Assembly: GCA_017999675.1 (NCBI GenBank)
Contig: JAGNLL010000008.1
Span: 41,555-80,824, forward strand
Direction: 5' to 3'
DNA from: Rickettsiales bacterium
Lineage (GTDB): Bacteria; Pseudomonadota; Alphaproteobacteria; Rickettsiales; UBA1997
Length of the DNA: 39,270 nt
The notes under the pieces are model-generated. The model was not told the DNA's origin. It ran no database searches and saw only the letters and a list, made by a program, of their open reading frames with translations. Both the position numbers and the translations under genes were made by a program. Each line of letters begins with the position of its first letter. Positions within the stretch are counted from its first letter, which is position 1. Shown piece after piece: positions 8,327 to 16,429 of this stretch.

Positions 8327-8445
8327 ATCGATCTTGCGAATAACCACCCCAACCCCTCCTTCAAAAGGAGGGACTTTCCTCCGAGCGCAGACTAAAAGCC
8401 CCTCCTTTTGAAGGAGGGGTTGGGGTGGTTATTCGCAAGATCGAT
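8327..8445. repeat. Palindromic repeat family A, copy 1
   Basis: Perfect 46-bp inverted arms (8327-8372 and 8400-8445) surround a 27-bp spacer. Each arm holds AATAACCACCCCAACCCC next to a smaller self-complementary unit (CCCTCCTT-CAA-AAGGAGGG), so arms can fold alone or together. The same core recurs at 36628-36726 and 39150-39270. This copy has an extra outer 12 bp (ATCGATCTTGCG). It lies between tolA and a small gene and leaves no room for another gene. Confidence 0.9.
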
Positions 8446-8548
8446 TTAAATTTTACCTTCCCACCAAAATTATTGACTCTTGGAAAAAACCCAAACACTC
8501 TCCCCGCCCGCTTCCCACCTATTTAAACAACTTAATTTAAAAAATTTT

Positions 8549-8728
8549 ATGAACAGCGCCGTAGCAGTAAAAGAGCAAGAAAGCTTAAACGAAGTGTCTC
8601 ACGAAATGATGCAGATCCTTGAAATTCTTGACCAAATTGAAAATCACACCGCAGCTCTTAGAAAAAAACTAGTGGCCGAACTTGCCACAAAATCAGACAC
8701 CATCAATCTGAAACTAGAAAACGTTTAG
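8549..8728 (+). CDS. Small acidic helical protein, unknown function
   Basis: 59 residues from ATG 8549 (MNSAVAVKEQES...). A TTG at 8480 in the same frame would add 23 residues, but this part looks unlike coding sequence. The protein has regular heptad-like spacing of Leu, Ile and Met (EMMQILEILDQIENHTAALRK), suggesting one long amphipathic helix or short coiled coil. I recognise no family. There is no strong Shine-Dalgarno sequence. Its stop overlaps by 4 bp the stop of the convergent gene at 8725-9021. It could be spurious, although the amino-acid pattern looks protein-like. Confidence 0.5.
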   Translation: MNSAVAVKEQESLNEVSHEMMQILEILDQIENHTAALRKKLVAELATKSDTINLKLENV

Positions 8729-9021
8729 ACTGATTTTTCTTCACCACGTGCAACCCCAGCCTCGGCAATGTTTCTGGCAATGCCGATGCCAATCAAAAGA
8801 TTCACCGAAAAAATCGCCAAAATACTAACCATAATCACCAACACCTCATTTAAACGAGCGCTCTTTAAGGCCAGCAGCGTCACCAAAATTAAAAAACTGC
8901 TGTAAGAAATTGAAAGGCACGAAATTTTTCGAATGTATTCTTCAAAAAAGAACAAGCCGCAAAGGCCCGCCAAACACAAGAAAATCAACAACCCGTCAAT
9001 TAACAAATAAACAAAACTCAT
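8725..9021 (-). CDS. Small membrane protein with about three TM helices
   Basis: 98 residues, mostly hydrophobic, with probable membrane helices at about 3-27, 35-53 and 58-83 and a short charged tail (EAGVARGEEKSV). Size and topology resemble NuoK or MrpC-type subunits of proton-translocating complexes, but I see no decisive motif and other Mrp-type genes are absent from the window. Treat that as a weak guess. Its ATG is formed by the same CATG that contains the start of the divergent IalB-family gene, so the two genes share bases at their 5' ends and each promoter must lie in the other's coding sequence. Confidence 0.6.
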   Translation of the reverse strand: MSFVYLLIDGLLIFLCLAGLCGLFFFEEYIRKISCLSISYSSFLILVTLLALKSARLNEVLVIMVSILAIFSVNLLIGIGIARNIAEAGVARGEEKSV

Positions 9022-9547
9022 GATGAAAAAAATTATTTTTAGATTTTTTTTAGCATTTTTTTTAAGCGCCTCTTTTCAGCTAACAAGCGCTAATCAGGCG
9101 CGTGCCGAAATTATCGACATTCAAAACGAAGAAAAAACTTTTGGCGATTGGAAAGTTTTTTGCGAAGTTGATGCCATGATGAGCCTAGCACACTGTAAGG
9201 TTGCGTCAAAATTTTACGAAAACACCGCCGCAATTTCAATTGAACCAACGGCAAAATTTTTCAGCCAACTTTTTGTAATTATTCCGCAAACCAAAGTTGG
9301 CAGCTTTGTAAAAATTCGCGTCGACCAAAATGATTTGATTCTTTCAAAAAATATTGAGGTCAAAGATTTTGGCCTAATTCCGCTCGACGACACGCAAAAA
9401 CAAAACCTATTTTCGCAAATGAAAGCGGGTGACTTTTTGTATCTGCGCTTTAGCGTGCGCGGCTCTGAAAAAGAGGTGACTGCAAAGATTAGCCTCAAAG
9501 ATTTCAGATCGGCTCTTAGCTACTACAACTCAAGAGTTTCGAGATAA
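9020..9547 (+). CDS. IalB-family (invasion-associated locus B) periplasmic protein
   Basis: 175 residues with a Sec signal peptide (MMKKIIFRFFLAFFLSASFQ..., cleavage probably near ARAE). The mature part fits the IalB family: FGDWKVFCEV, a second Cys 13 residues after the first (AHCKVAS), and later strands such as KVGSFVKIRVDQ and MKAGDFLYLRFSV. The two cysteines probably form a disulfide. IalB proteins are common in alphaproteobacteria; the Bartonella member is linked to red-cell invasion, but most have no proven role. ATG 9023 is an equally good start, and either removes little. GAPDH follows after 26 bp and may be cotranscribed. Confidence 0.75.
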   Translation: MMKKIIFRFFLAFFLSASFQLTSANQARAEIIDIQNEEKTFGDWKVFCEVDAMMSLAHCKVASKFYENTAAISIEPTAKFFSQLFVIIPQTKVGSFVKIRVDQNDLILSKNIEVKDFGLIPLDDTQKQNLFSQMKAGDFLYLRFSVRGSEKEVTAKISLKDFRSALSYYNSRVSR

Positions 9548-9573
9548 ATCCCCCAACAAAATTACTAAAAAAT

Positions 9574-10575
9574 ATGACTATTCGTGTTGCCATTAATGGC
9601 CTTGGCAGAATTGGCCGCTGCGTTGCTCGTGCAATTTTTGAAGATCCAAAATACTCCAACATCGAACTAGTTGCTGTCAACGGATCGGCCCCAGCAGCAG
9701 ATCAAAAGCATTTGCTAAAATACGACTCAATTCACGGACGCTTTTCAAAATCAGTTGAGGTTGGCGAAAATTCTTTGGTGATTAACGGCAAAACTGTAAA
9801 ATTAATTTCAGAGCGCGATCCAAAAAAACTTCCTTGGGCTGAATTAAAAATCGACGTGGTGTTTGAATGCACTGGCGCTTTCACTCAATACAAAGACGCT
9901 TACCAACACATTGAATCGGGTGCGAAAAAAGTTTTGATCTCGGCTCCGGCAAAAGAAGATTCAGTTAAAACAATTATTTTTGGCGTGAATGACGAAATAT
10001 TAAACGCCGACGACAAAGTAGTTTCAGTTGGCTCTTGCACCACTAACTGCTTGGCTCCAATCGCTAAAGCTTTAAACGACGCAATCGGCATTGAAAAAGG
10101 TTTCATGACCACAATTCACGCCTACACCAACGACCAAAACATCGTTGACAACGCCCACAAAGACCCGCGCCGCGCCAGAGCCTGCGCAATGTCAATGATT
10201 CCAACTTCAACCGGCGCTGCAAAAGCAATCGGCTTGGTACTTCCCGAATTAAAAGGAAAATTAGACGGCGGCGCCGTGCGCGTGCCAACTGCCAACGTTT
10301 CAATGGTTGACCTAAACTTCATTGCCAAACGCGACACAACAAAAGAAGAAGTAAACGACGCCGTTAGAAAAGCCGCTGCTCACATGAAAGGAGTTCTACA
10401 AATTGTTGACGAACCTTTGGTTTCAATCGATTTCAACCACACCGATTTCAGCTCGTGCTTCGACACCGGCCAAACCCGAGTAATCGGCGGCAACCTAGTA
10501 AAAGTTGCTTCTTGGTACGACAATGAGTGGGCTTTCTCACTTAGAATGTTAGACGTGGCTGGGGTTTTAAAATAA
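9574..10575 (+). CDS. gap: Glyceraldehyde-3-phosphate dehydrogenase, NADP-type cofactor site
   Basis: 333 residues, full length. It interconverts glyceraldehyde-3-phosphate and 1,3-bisphosphoglycerate. The N-terminal Rossmann motif is INGLGRIGR; the catalytic pair is C155 (SCTTNC) and H182 (TTIHAYTND); the C-terminal WYDNEW is present. The NAD-specificity Asp after the second strand is replaced by Gly (VAVNGS, G37), and the usual Leu-Pro before HKD is Asn-Ala (193-194). In characterised GAPDHs these changes weaken NAD+ binding and permit NADP+, as in anabolic GapB-type enzymes. A gluconeogenic role is therefore likely, though inferred. No other glycolytic gene is nearby. A strong terminator follows. 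Confidence 0.93.
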   Translation: MTIRVAINGLGRIGRCVARAIFEDPKYSNIELVAVNGSAPAADQKHLLKYDSIHGRFSKSVEVGENSLVINGKTVKLISERDPKKLPWAELKIDVVFECTGAFTQYKDAYQHIESGAKKVLISAPAKEDSVKTIIFGVNDEILNADDKVVSVGSCTTNCLAPIAKALNDAIGIEKGFMTTIHAYTNDQNIVDNAHKDPRRARACAMSMIPTSTGAAKAIGLVLPELKGKLDGGAVRVPTANVSMVDLNFIAKRDTTKEEVNDAVRKAAAHMKGVLQIVDEPLVSIDFNHTDFSSCFDTGQTRVIGGNLVKVASWYDNEWAFSLRMLDVAGVLK

Positions 10576-10595
10576 AACGCACCACTAAAAATTTA

Positions 10596-10641
10596 AAAAA
10601 AATGGCGTCACTTTTTTCTACAAAAGTGACGCCATTTTTTT
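10596..10641. terminator. Intrinsic terminator after GAPDH
   Basis: A perfect 20-bp stem (A7-TGGCGTCAC-T4 with its complement) closes a 6-nt loop (10616-10621) and ends in T7. The A7 on the left makes it usable from either strand. A weaker hairpin follows (GCAAAAAA at 10644-10651, TTTTTTGC at 10658-10665, then T8). Confidence 0.85.
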
Positions 10642-10731
10642 AGGCAAAAAATCGAGGTTTTTTGCTTTTTTTTCAAAGAATTTTAATCTGGCTTAAAGCC
10701 TTGTAAACACTGCTCAAATTGCACATTTGCC

Positions 10732-10757
10732 AATTTTGAGCTACGTAGCTCAAAATT
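10732..10757. repeat. Perfect 26-bp palindrome
   Basis: AATTTTGAGCTAC at 10732-10744 is followed directly by its exact reverse complement. It lies in the gene-free gap between GAPDH and ftsL. It could fold as an 11-bp hairpin with an ACGT loop or be a dimeric protein site; nothing here decides. Confidence 0.75.
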
Positions 10758-10794
10758 CAGTTTTTTTAACAAGCGATTTTAATCAAAATTTAAC

Positions 10795-10898
10795 AGGTCC
10801 CCGAGCAAAGGCCTGAAAGGCCGTCGTCGAGGGGCCCGAAGCGAGATCTTTTTTCAGGCCCCTCGACGACGGCCTTTCAGGCCTTTGCTCGGGGACCT
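10795..10898. repeat. Palindromic repeat family B (42-bp arms)
   Basis: Perfect 42-bp arms (10795-10836 and 10857-10898) starting AGGTCCCCGAGCAAAGGCCT enclose a 20-bp loop. It is far richer in GC than its surroundings and lies 11 bp past the ftsL stop. With the terminator at 10596 and the palindrome at 10732 it fills most of the 334-bp gene-free gap 10576-10909. Only one copy is in this window, so its family status is inferred from shape. Confidence 0.9.
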
Positions 10899-10909
10899 AT
10901 TAGGCTTAA

Positions 10910-11293
10910 CTAAAACGAAACCTGCTCCACCTCTTGCACCTTCTCAGCCAAGGCCACCTGCTCTTCTGCCTTCTTGTAATTCACCAAATAATACTGCTCC
11001 AACTGGCTCGAATCTTTAATCTGACTAGCCAGCGCGTAGCTGTTATCTTTCAAAAAGCGCGAAGCCAAATTGCGCAATCTTTCAGGGCGCGTCAAATAAA
11101 CCCACTCCACTTCAAGCAGCTGAATCTCGTCTTCAAAAGCAACAATCTCGCCTTCAGTTTTCAAAACTTCGTCTTGCAAAGACTCCACCTTAAACTGCAC
11201 GGCAAACATCAAAACAATACTCAAAACCACAGCAGCCACAACTGCGCAGTTTGCGAGGTAAAATTTATTTATTTGTTCCCAAAGTTCTCTCAT
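10910..11293 (-). CDS. ftsL: Cell division protein FtsL
   Basis: 127 residues, bitopic: a short cytoplasmic N-terminus, one membrane helix (about 14-35) and a periplasmic coiled coil (SLQDEVLKTEGEIVAFEDEI). It ends in the motif LEVEWVYLTRPERLRNLASR, typical of alphaproteobacterial FtsL. FtsL works with FtsB and FtsQ to activate septal peptidoglycan synthesis by FtsWI. It lies 8 bp after rsmH, as in dcw clusters. The next dcw gene, normally ftsI, is missing; a palindrome and GAPDH follow instead, so the cluster is broken here. Confidence 0.85.
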   Translation of the reverse strand: MRELWEQINKFYLANCAVVAAVVLSIVLMFAVQFKVESLQDEVLKTEGEIVAFEDEIQLLEVEWVYLTRPERLRNLASRFLKDNSYALASQIKDSSQLEQYYLVNYKKAEEQVALAEKVQEVEQVSF

Positions 11294-11301
11294 TTTTACG
11301 A

Positions 11302-12234
11302 CTAAAGTTTAACCGCCACACGCATTCTCGAAGAACGCGCACGCGGGTTGGCGGCAATTTCTGCTTCACTAGGAGCAATCACCGACCGAGTTATTATTTG
11401 AAAATTTTTGACTAAATTTGTTGGCGCAATTTCGGGCGAATATCTTGAAACCGTTTGGTCCAAACCCGCTTCTTTTTTTAAGAAATTTTTAACAATCTGA
11501 TCTTCCAAAGAGTGGAACGAAACCACCACCAACCTGCCACCTTTTTTTAGCAAGGTCACCGAAGACGCCAACGCCGCCTTCAACTCATCCAATTCTTGAT
11601 TCACAAAAATACGCAGCGCTTGAAAAGTTTTTGTCGCCGGATCGGTCTTAAAATATCCGTAGTAAAACGAGCGTACGATTTTTGCTAAATCGCTGCAGCT
11701 CACAATTGGCGCGGTTTTGCGCGTCTCAACAATTTTTCTGGCGATTAATTTTGCTTTCGGCTCTTCGCCAAATTCTTTAATGATTTGCGTTAATTCTTCT
11801 TCTGAAAATTCATTCACAACTTCAAATGCGGTAAGCGCGCCTTGCTGGTCCATCCGCATGTCGAGACGAGCTTCAGAGTCAAACGAAAAGCCGCGCTCTT
11901 TGTCGTCAAACTGCATTGACGACACGCCAATATCCAAAACCATTCCGTCTAGTTCGGTGACGTTTTTTTCTGCCAAAAGCTCAGCGCTTTCTGAAAATTT
12001 TCCGCGCAGAAAAGTGAAATTTTTAGGAAAATCTTTTTCTAAAATTGCGGCAAAATTTTTTGCACTTTCGTCGCGATCAACAGCGTAAAGCTTGCAGTCA
12101 GCACTTTCTAAAATTGCGCGAGAATAGCCACCTGCCCCAAAAGTTGCGTCCAAATAAACTTCGCCTTTTTTTGGCGCTAAATTTTCCAACATTTCTTTGA
12201 GCAAAACTGGCTGGTGAAAATCTAGGTGATTCAT
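11302..12234 (-). CDS. rsmH: 16S rRNA (cytosine-1402-N4)-methyltransferase RsmH
   Basis: 310 residues, also called MraW. It methylates N4 of C1402 in the ribosomal P site using S-adenosylmethionine. The start HQPVLLKEMLENL, the SAM-binding motif DATFGAGGYSRAIL (29-42), VLDIGVSSMQFD and the C-terminal VVSFHSLEDQIVKNF are all characteristic, and length is normal. Its ATG overlaps the mraZ stop by 4 bp, so the two are translationally coupled, as in most dcw clusters. Confidence 0.96.
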   Translation of the reverse strand: MNHLDFHQPVLLKEMLENLAPKKGEVYLDATFGAGGYSRAILESADCKLYAVDRDESAKNFAAILEKDFPKNFTFLRGKFSESAELLAEKNVTELDGMVLDIGVSSMQFDDKERGFSFDSEARLDMRMDQQGALTAFEVVNEFSEEELTQIIKEFGEEPKAKLIARKIVETRKTAPIVSCSDLAKIVRSFYYGYFKTDPATKTFQALRIFVNQELDELKAALASSVTLLKKGGRLVVVSFHSLEDQIVKNFLKKEAGLDQTVSRYSPEIAPTNLVKNFQIITRSVIAPSEAEIAANPRARSSRMRVAVKL

Positions 12235-12680
12235 TTTTGCAACCTCACCAAATCAAGCTTGCCGCGCGCGTCTTTCTTGGACTTGGCCATGTAGGCGTCG
12301 AATTTTTCTGGGTTCCAAATTTCAAAAGTTGGGCCTTTGCCAACAAACACTGCGGTGTTTTTTATTTTCGATTTTTTGAGCAAAGACTCCGGCAAAATCA
12401 CACGCCCGTCAGCGTCAATTGAAAGTTGAAACGAGCCACCAAGTAGCGCCGTTGCTAGCGCGTCACGGTCTTGCGAAAATGGATCTAAGTTGTCGATTGA
12501 TTCAGAAATTTTGCGAATGCGGTCAATGTCGCAGCCTTCAATACAGTCGTTTACGAACGATTCGTAGACCACAACTCCCGAAAAATCAGAATTCACCAAA
12601 GACGAACGAAACTGCGCCGGCACTGAGACGCGGCCTTTGCTGTCGATTTTGTTTGTGAATGCTGAGAGGAATAAAGCCAC
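12231..12680 (-). CDS. mraZ: Transcriptional regulator MraZ
   Basis: 149 residues with two SpoVT/AbrB-like halves: KIDSKGRVSVPAQFR near the N-terminus and SIDADGRVILPESLL in the middle. MraZ forms rings and binds repeated short boxes in its own promoter to regulate the dcw operon. It heads mraZ-rsmH-ftsL, in the usual order. Upstream on the opposite strand lie five TGG-starting boxes at 9-11 bp spacing (12698-12741) that may be its operator. The trpB operon diverges from the same 169-bp gap. Confidence 0.94.
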   Translation of the reverse strand: MALFLSAFTNKIDSKGRVSVPAQFRSSLVNSDFSGVVVYESFVNDCIEGCDIDRIRKISESIDNLDPFSQDRDALATALLGGSFQLSIDADGRVILPESLLKKSKIKNTAVFVGKGPTFEIWNPEKFDAYMAKSKKDARGKLDLVRLQK

Positions 12681-12697
12681 GTATTTCGGAAAAATTT

Positions 12698-12741
12698 TGG
12701 ATTGTGTGGGAATTCATGGAATTTTCGTGGAAATTATGGGC
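12698..12741 (+). promoter_or_regulatory. Candidate MraZ-box array upstream of mraZ
   Basis: TGGAT, TGGGA, TGGAA, TGGAA and TGGGC begin at 12698, 12707, 12717, 12728 and 12737, a 9-11 bp period. Characterised MraZ operators are TGGGN-like repeats with about 10-bp spacing. Here they read on the strand opposite to mraZ, and only two have TGGG, so the match is suggestive only. Confidence 0.35.
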
Positions 12742-12849
12742 GACGACTCTGTTGTCAAATTAAAAATACAGAAATTTTCGCTAGAAAATTTCCCAGCCAC
12801 TCCTAGCTTGCGCACCCTTGCCTTTCCTAATTAGAATCAACTTTCACAA

Positions 12850-14046
12850 ATGACTAAATACCAAGCCGACAAGCACGGAAAATTCGGAGAATTTGGCGGG
12901 CGCTACGTTGCAGAAACCTTGATGCCAGCGCTTCTCGAACTCGACGCGGCCTACGCAAAAGCTAAAAAAGATCCAAAATTTAAAGCAGAATTTGCTTATT
13001 ATTTAAAAGACTACGTCGGTCGTCCAAGCCCGCTTTACTTGGCTGAAAGGCTCACGAAAGAAATGGGCGGCGCTAAAATTTATTTGAAACGCGACGAGCT
13101 CAACCACACCGGTTCGCACAAAATCAACAATTGCATTGGGCAAATTTTGCTCGCCAAAAGAATGGGCAAAAAGCGCATCATTGCTGAAACCGGCGCTGGT
13201 CAGCACGGCGTTGCTACTGCCACAGTTTGCGCACTTTTTTCACTTCCCTGCACTATTTACATGGGCGCGAAGGATGTTGAACGCCAAGCACCAAATGTTT
13301 TTAGAATGAAACTTTTGGGCGCCGAGGTTGTGGCTGTTGAGTCGGGCTCAAAAAGTTTGAAAAACGCCATTAACGAGGCAATGCGCGATTGGATTTCAAA
13401 TGCCAACGACACCTACTACTTGCTTGGCACCGTCACTGGTCCGCACCCTTACCCAACAATGGTTCGCGACTTTCACTCGGTGATTGGCAAAGAAGCCAAA
13501 GCGCAAATTTTAAAAGCCGAAGGCAAATTGCCTGACGCTTTGGTTGCCTGCATTGGCGGCGGCTCAAATTCAATTGGTTTGTTTCACGCTTTTTTGAAAG
13601 ACGAAAAAGTTAAAATGTACGGCGTTGAAGCTGCAGGCAAAGGCTTGAACACACTTGAACATTCAGCCTCAATTTCGCGCGGCAGCGTGGCGGTTTTGCA
13701 CGGCAATAAAACTTACTTTTTGCAAGATGAAGACGGCCAAATTCAAGACGCCCATTCAATTTCTGCCGGACTAGATTATCCCGGCATTGGCCCCGAACAC
13801 GCCTTTTTGCACGACATCAAACGCGTTGAATATGTAAGCGCCACCGACGTTGAAGCGATGGAAAGTTTTCAACTTTTGTGCAAAACCGAAGGCATTATTC
13901 CAGCAATTGAGTCGTCTCACGGCATTTCTTACGCCTGCAAATTGGCAAAAAAAATGACCAAAGACCAAATAATTATCGTTAATCTTTCGGGTCGCGGCGA
14001 CAAAGACATCAACACTGCAGCCAATTATTTGGGGGTAAAATTATGA
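12850..14046 (+). CDS. trpB: Tryptophan synthase beta chain
   Basis: 398 residues, full length. The PLP enzyme condenses indole with L-serine to tryptophan. The PLP-binding Lys is K91 in [21 protein letters not shown] and the phosphate-binding glycine stretch IGGGSNSIG are present, as is the C-terminal NLSGRGDKD. This is the TrpB1 form that partners with TrpA. It is the first gene of a six-gene run with overlaps or 1-bp gaps. No trpF precedes it, and no other trp genes are in the window. Confidence 0.97.
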   Translation: MTKYQADKHGKFGEFGGRYVAETLMPALLELDAAYAKAKKDPKFKAEFAYYLKDYVGRPSPLYLAERLTKEMGGAKIYLKRDELNHTGSHKINNCIGQILLAKRMGKKRIIAETGAGQHGVATATVCALFSLPCTIYMGAKDVERQAPNVFRMKLLGAEVVAVESGSKSLKNAINEAMRDWISNANDTYYLLGTVTGPHPYPTMVRDFHSVIGKEAKAQILKAEGKLPDALVACIGGGSNSIGLFHAFLKDEKVKMYGVEAAGKGLNTLEHSASISRGSVAVLHGNKTYFLQDEDGQIQDAHSISAGLDYPGIGPEHAFLHDIKRVEYVSATDVEAMESFQLLCKTEGIIPAIESSHGISYACKLAKKMTKDQIIIVNLSGRGDKDINTAANYLGVKL

Positions 14047-14861
14047 AGCGTCTCAAACAAAAATTTGCCGAGCTAAGAAAACAAAATCGCTGCGCTTTTA
14101 TTAGCTACATTTGCGCTGGTGATCCCGACTTTTCAACCTCGCTTGAACTGCTCAAAAGCTTGCCCGAAGCTGGTTGCGACATCATTGAAATTGGCGTGCC
14201 ATTTTTAGACCCAGCGGGAGACGGCCCCATCATTGAAAGAGCAGCAAAGCGCGCCATTGTTGGCGGCATGAGTTTGAAAAAAACTTTGCAAATGGTTGAA
14301 GAATTTCGCAAAACCAACCAAAAAACACCGCTAATTTTAATGACTTATTACAACCCAGTTTTGAAATATGGCTTAGATAAAATCTTTGTAGATGCCCAAA
14401 AGTCAGGCGTTGACGGCATGTTAATTGTTGATTTGCCACTTGAAGAAGAAGGCGAAATTTTGGGTGAATTAAAAAAATCAAACCTCGATTCAATTCGCCT
14501 AATCACGCCCACCACCAGCCAAGAACGCGCCAAAAAAATCTGCAAAAACGCCAGCGGCTTTTTATATTTAGTTTCAATGCTTGGCATTACAGGCACTAAG
14601 TCTGCCGACATTGCTCAAAACGTCAAAAATCTGCAAAGCTTGCGCCAAGTTTCAAAATTACCAATTGCCGTTGGCTTTGGAATTAAAACCCCAAGCCAAG
14701 CCGGTGAGTTTGCAAAAATTGGCGCGGATGGCGTGATTATTGGCTCAACAATTGTTTCTGAAGTTAACGACAATTTTTTGGCGAATAAAAATTCGGCAGA
14801 AATTGTTGTGGCGGTGACAAACAAAATTCGTGAATTCGCACAAGAAATTAATCAAAAATAA
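14043..14861 (+). CDS. trpA: Tryptophan synthase alpha chain
   Basis: 272 residues. TrpA splits indole-3-glycerol phosphate and channels indole to TrpB. The catalytic residues E49 (DIIEIGVPF) and D60 (DPAGDGP) fall at the same numbers as in the enteric enzyme. The later phosphate-site segments [12 protein letters not shown] and GVIIGSTIV are also present. Start overlaps the trpB stop (ATGA), indicating coupled translation. argJ begins one base after its stop, where many alphaproteobacteria have accD. Confidence 0.97.
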   Translation: MKRLKQKFAELRKQNRCAFISYICAGDPDFSTSLELLKSLPEAGCDIIEIGVPFLDPAGDGPIIERAAKRAIVGGMSLKKTLQMVEEFRKTNQKTPLILMTYYNPVLKYGLDKIFVDAQKSGVDGMLIVDLPLEEEGEILGELKKSNLDSIRLITPTTSQERAKKICKNASGFLYLVSMLGITGTKSADIAQNVKNLQSLRQVSKLPIAVGFGIKTPSQAGEFAKIGADGVIIGSTIVSEVNDNFLANKNSAEIVVAVTNKIREFAQEINQK

Positions 14862-14862
14862 C

Positions 14863-16050
14863 ATGATCAAAGGCATTAAAATCGCGACTACCAACTGTGG
14901 TATTAAATACAAAAACAGAGACGATCTTTTACTCGTCACTTTTGACTCTCCAGCCAATGTGGCTGGGGTTTTTACCAGCTCATCAATGCCAGCAGCGTCA
15001 GTTGTTTGGTGCAAAAAAAATATTGAGCAAGGCACTGCAAAAGCCTTGGTGGTAAACGCCGGAAACGCCAACGCTTTTACTGGAAAAGCTGGCGAAGAAA
15101 CGGTTTTGGCAACGGCGCGCTCTGCTTCGCAAGGCTTGAGCTGCAAGGATGAACAGGTTTTTATTTCGTCAACTGGCGTGATTGGTGAAACTCTAAATTC
15201 TGAGTTAATCACTTCAGCAATTCCAAAAATGTTGCAAAATTTGGAAAGTGATGAAGCCGCGTGGGACAAGGCTTCAAGAGCAATAATGACCACCGACACC
15301 AAACCAAAATTAATCAAAAAAACTTGTGAAATTGCCGGCAAAAAAGTGTCGCTAATTGGCTTTGCCAAAGGCTCGGGAATGATCGCGCCCAACATGGCAA
15401 CAATGCTTGGCTACATTTTTACTGACGCCAATATTTCGTCAAAAGTTTTGCAAAAATTGTTGAAGGAAACCACTGAAACTAGCTTTAACTCAATCACGGT
15501 AGATTCAGACCAGTCAACGAATGATACCGTTTTGCTTTTTGCAACTAAGGCAGCAGAAAATGCCGAAATTAGCGATTTTGAAAGCGCCAACCTCGCCTCG
15601 TTTAAACAGGCTTTGGGCGAAATTGCTCTGGGCCTTGCCAAAATGATTGTGGTGGATGGCGAAGGCGCAAAAAAATTAATCGAGATCGAAGTTGAAGGCG
15701 CCAAAACCAGCGCGCAGGCCAAAGAAGTTGCCTTTGCAATTGCCAATTCGCCTTTAGTTAAAACTGCAATCGCCGGCTGCGACCCCAACTGGGGACGCAT
15801 TGTAATGGCGGTTGGCAAGTCTTGCAAAGAAACCAGCCCAGAAAAAATCGTCGTAAAAATTGGCGATTACCAACTAACAAAAGACGGCGCCAAACACCCC
15901 GACTACGTTGAAAAATTGGTGCACGAATATTTAAAAAACTCAGAAGTTAAAATTGTCGCAAACCTTGGCATTGGTAGCTCTAGCGCCACTGTGTGGACTT
16001 GCGACTTGAACGAAGAATACATCAAAATCAACAAAGATTACCGCAGCTAA
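14863..16050 (+). CDS. argJ: Ornithine acetyltransferase / N-acetylglutamate synthase ArgJ
   Basis: 395 residues from ATG 14863; a longer reading from 14830 would overlap trpA and is less likely. ArgJ moves the acetyl group from N-acetylornithine to glutamate in the cyclic arginine pathway. The self-cleavage site is intact: KGSGMIAPNMATML, with the nucleophile T180 expected to become the N-terminus of the beta chain. GCDPNWGRI and the C-terminal GIGSSSATVWTCDL are also typical. Whether it is mono- or bifunctional cannot be read from sequence. It lies one base from trpA and one base from the next gene. Confidence 0.96.
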   Translation: MIKGIKIATTNCGIKYKNRDDLLLVTFDSPANVAGVFTSSSMPAASVVWCKKNIEQGTAKALVVNAGNANAFTGKAGEETVLATARSASQGLSCKDEQVFISSTGVIGETLNSELITSAIPKMLQNLESDEAAWDKASRAIMTTDTKPKLIKKTCEIAGKKVSLIGFAKGSGMIAPNMATMLGYIFTDANISSKVLQKLLKETTETSFNSITVDSDQSTNDTVLLFATKAAENAEISDFESANLASFKQALGEIALGLAKMIVVDGEGAKKLIEIEVEGAKTSAQAKEVAFAIANSPLVKTAIAGCDPNWGRIVMAVGKSCKETSPEKIVVKIGDYQLTKDGAKHPDYVEKLVHEYLKNSEVKIVANLGIGSSSATVWTCDLNEEYIKINKDYRS

Positions 16051-16051
16051 A

Positions 16052-16429
16052 ATGGCAAAAACTCACGCTGACATTAGGTTTGAAAAGGCGCGTAAAAGGT
16101 TGACGCACGCGCTTGAAAACCTTGAAGACGTGATGAAAAAAAAGTTGCACGAAGAGGCAATTGAGTCGCGAATGATTGGCGTTTCTAGCGACGCTGAAGC
16201 AACTATTATTGAGCAATCAATTACGATTCAAAATCTTACTTTAGAAGTTAACAGCCTGCAGCAAGCCTTGTCAGACTTGGGTCGCGAAACTGAGTTTTTA
16301 AACACCAAAAATAAAATCTTTGCCGAAAAATTGGCGGCAATTCGCAAAAACCAACTAGGTTTTATTGAGGCAATTGAAAATGATTTGGTCAAAATTTCTG
16401 CCGCAATTAGAACGCAGGAGGAGTTGTGA
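16052..16429 (+). CDS. DUF4164-like coiled-coil protein
   Basis: 125 residues, predicted almost entirely helical, with charged heptad-like segments (KARKRLTHALENLEDVMKK; IQNLTLEVNSLQQALSDLG). In alphaproteobacteria a small coiled-coil gene of the DUF4164 type commonly sits directly before zapA, and position plus character support that assignment here. A link to cell division is suggested by this neighbourhood but not shown. The zapA Shine-Dalgarno sequence lies inside its last codons. Confidence 0.7.
   Translation: MAKTHADIRFEKARKRLTHALENLEDVMKKKLHEEAIESRMIGVSSDAEATIIEQSITIQNLTLEVNSLQQALSDLGRETEFLNTKNKIFAEKLAAIRKNQLGFIEAIENDLVKISAAIRTQEEL
16416..16423 (+). promoter_or_regulatory. Strong Shine-Dalgarno sequence deciding the zapA start
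   Basis: AGGAGGAG is centred about 9 bases before ATG 16429. It selects this ATG over the GTG at 16426 and ensures re-initiation at the TGATG junction with the upstream gene. Few genes in this window have so good a site. Confidence 0.6.

Noticed and set aside
8116-8445. Minus-strand ORFs running through the family A palindrome
   Set aside because: They are antisense to tolA or are made by the repeat itself. The similar peptides from different copies reflect the repeated DNA and not a protein family.
8480-8548. TTG start for the small protein ending at 8728
   Set aside because: The extra residues are encoded by sequence that looks non-coding, and a good ATG exists at 8549.
14830-14862. Longer argJ start at 14830
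   Set aside because: It would overlap trpA by 32 bp and add residues not typical of ArgJ. ATG 14863 directly after the trpA stop gives the standard N-terminus.
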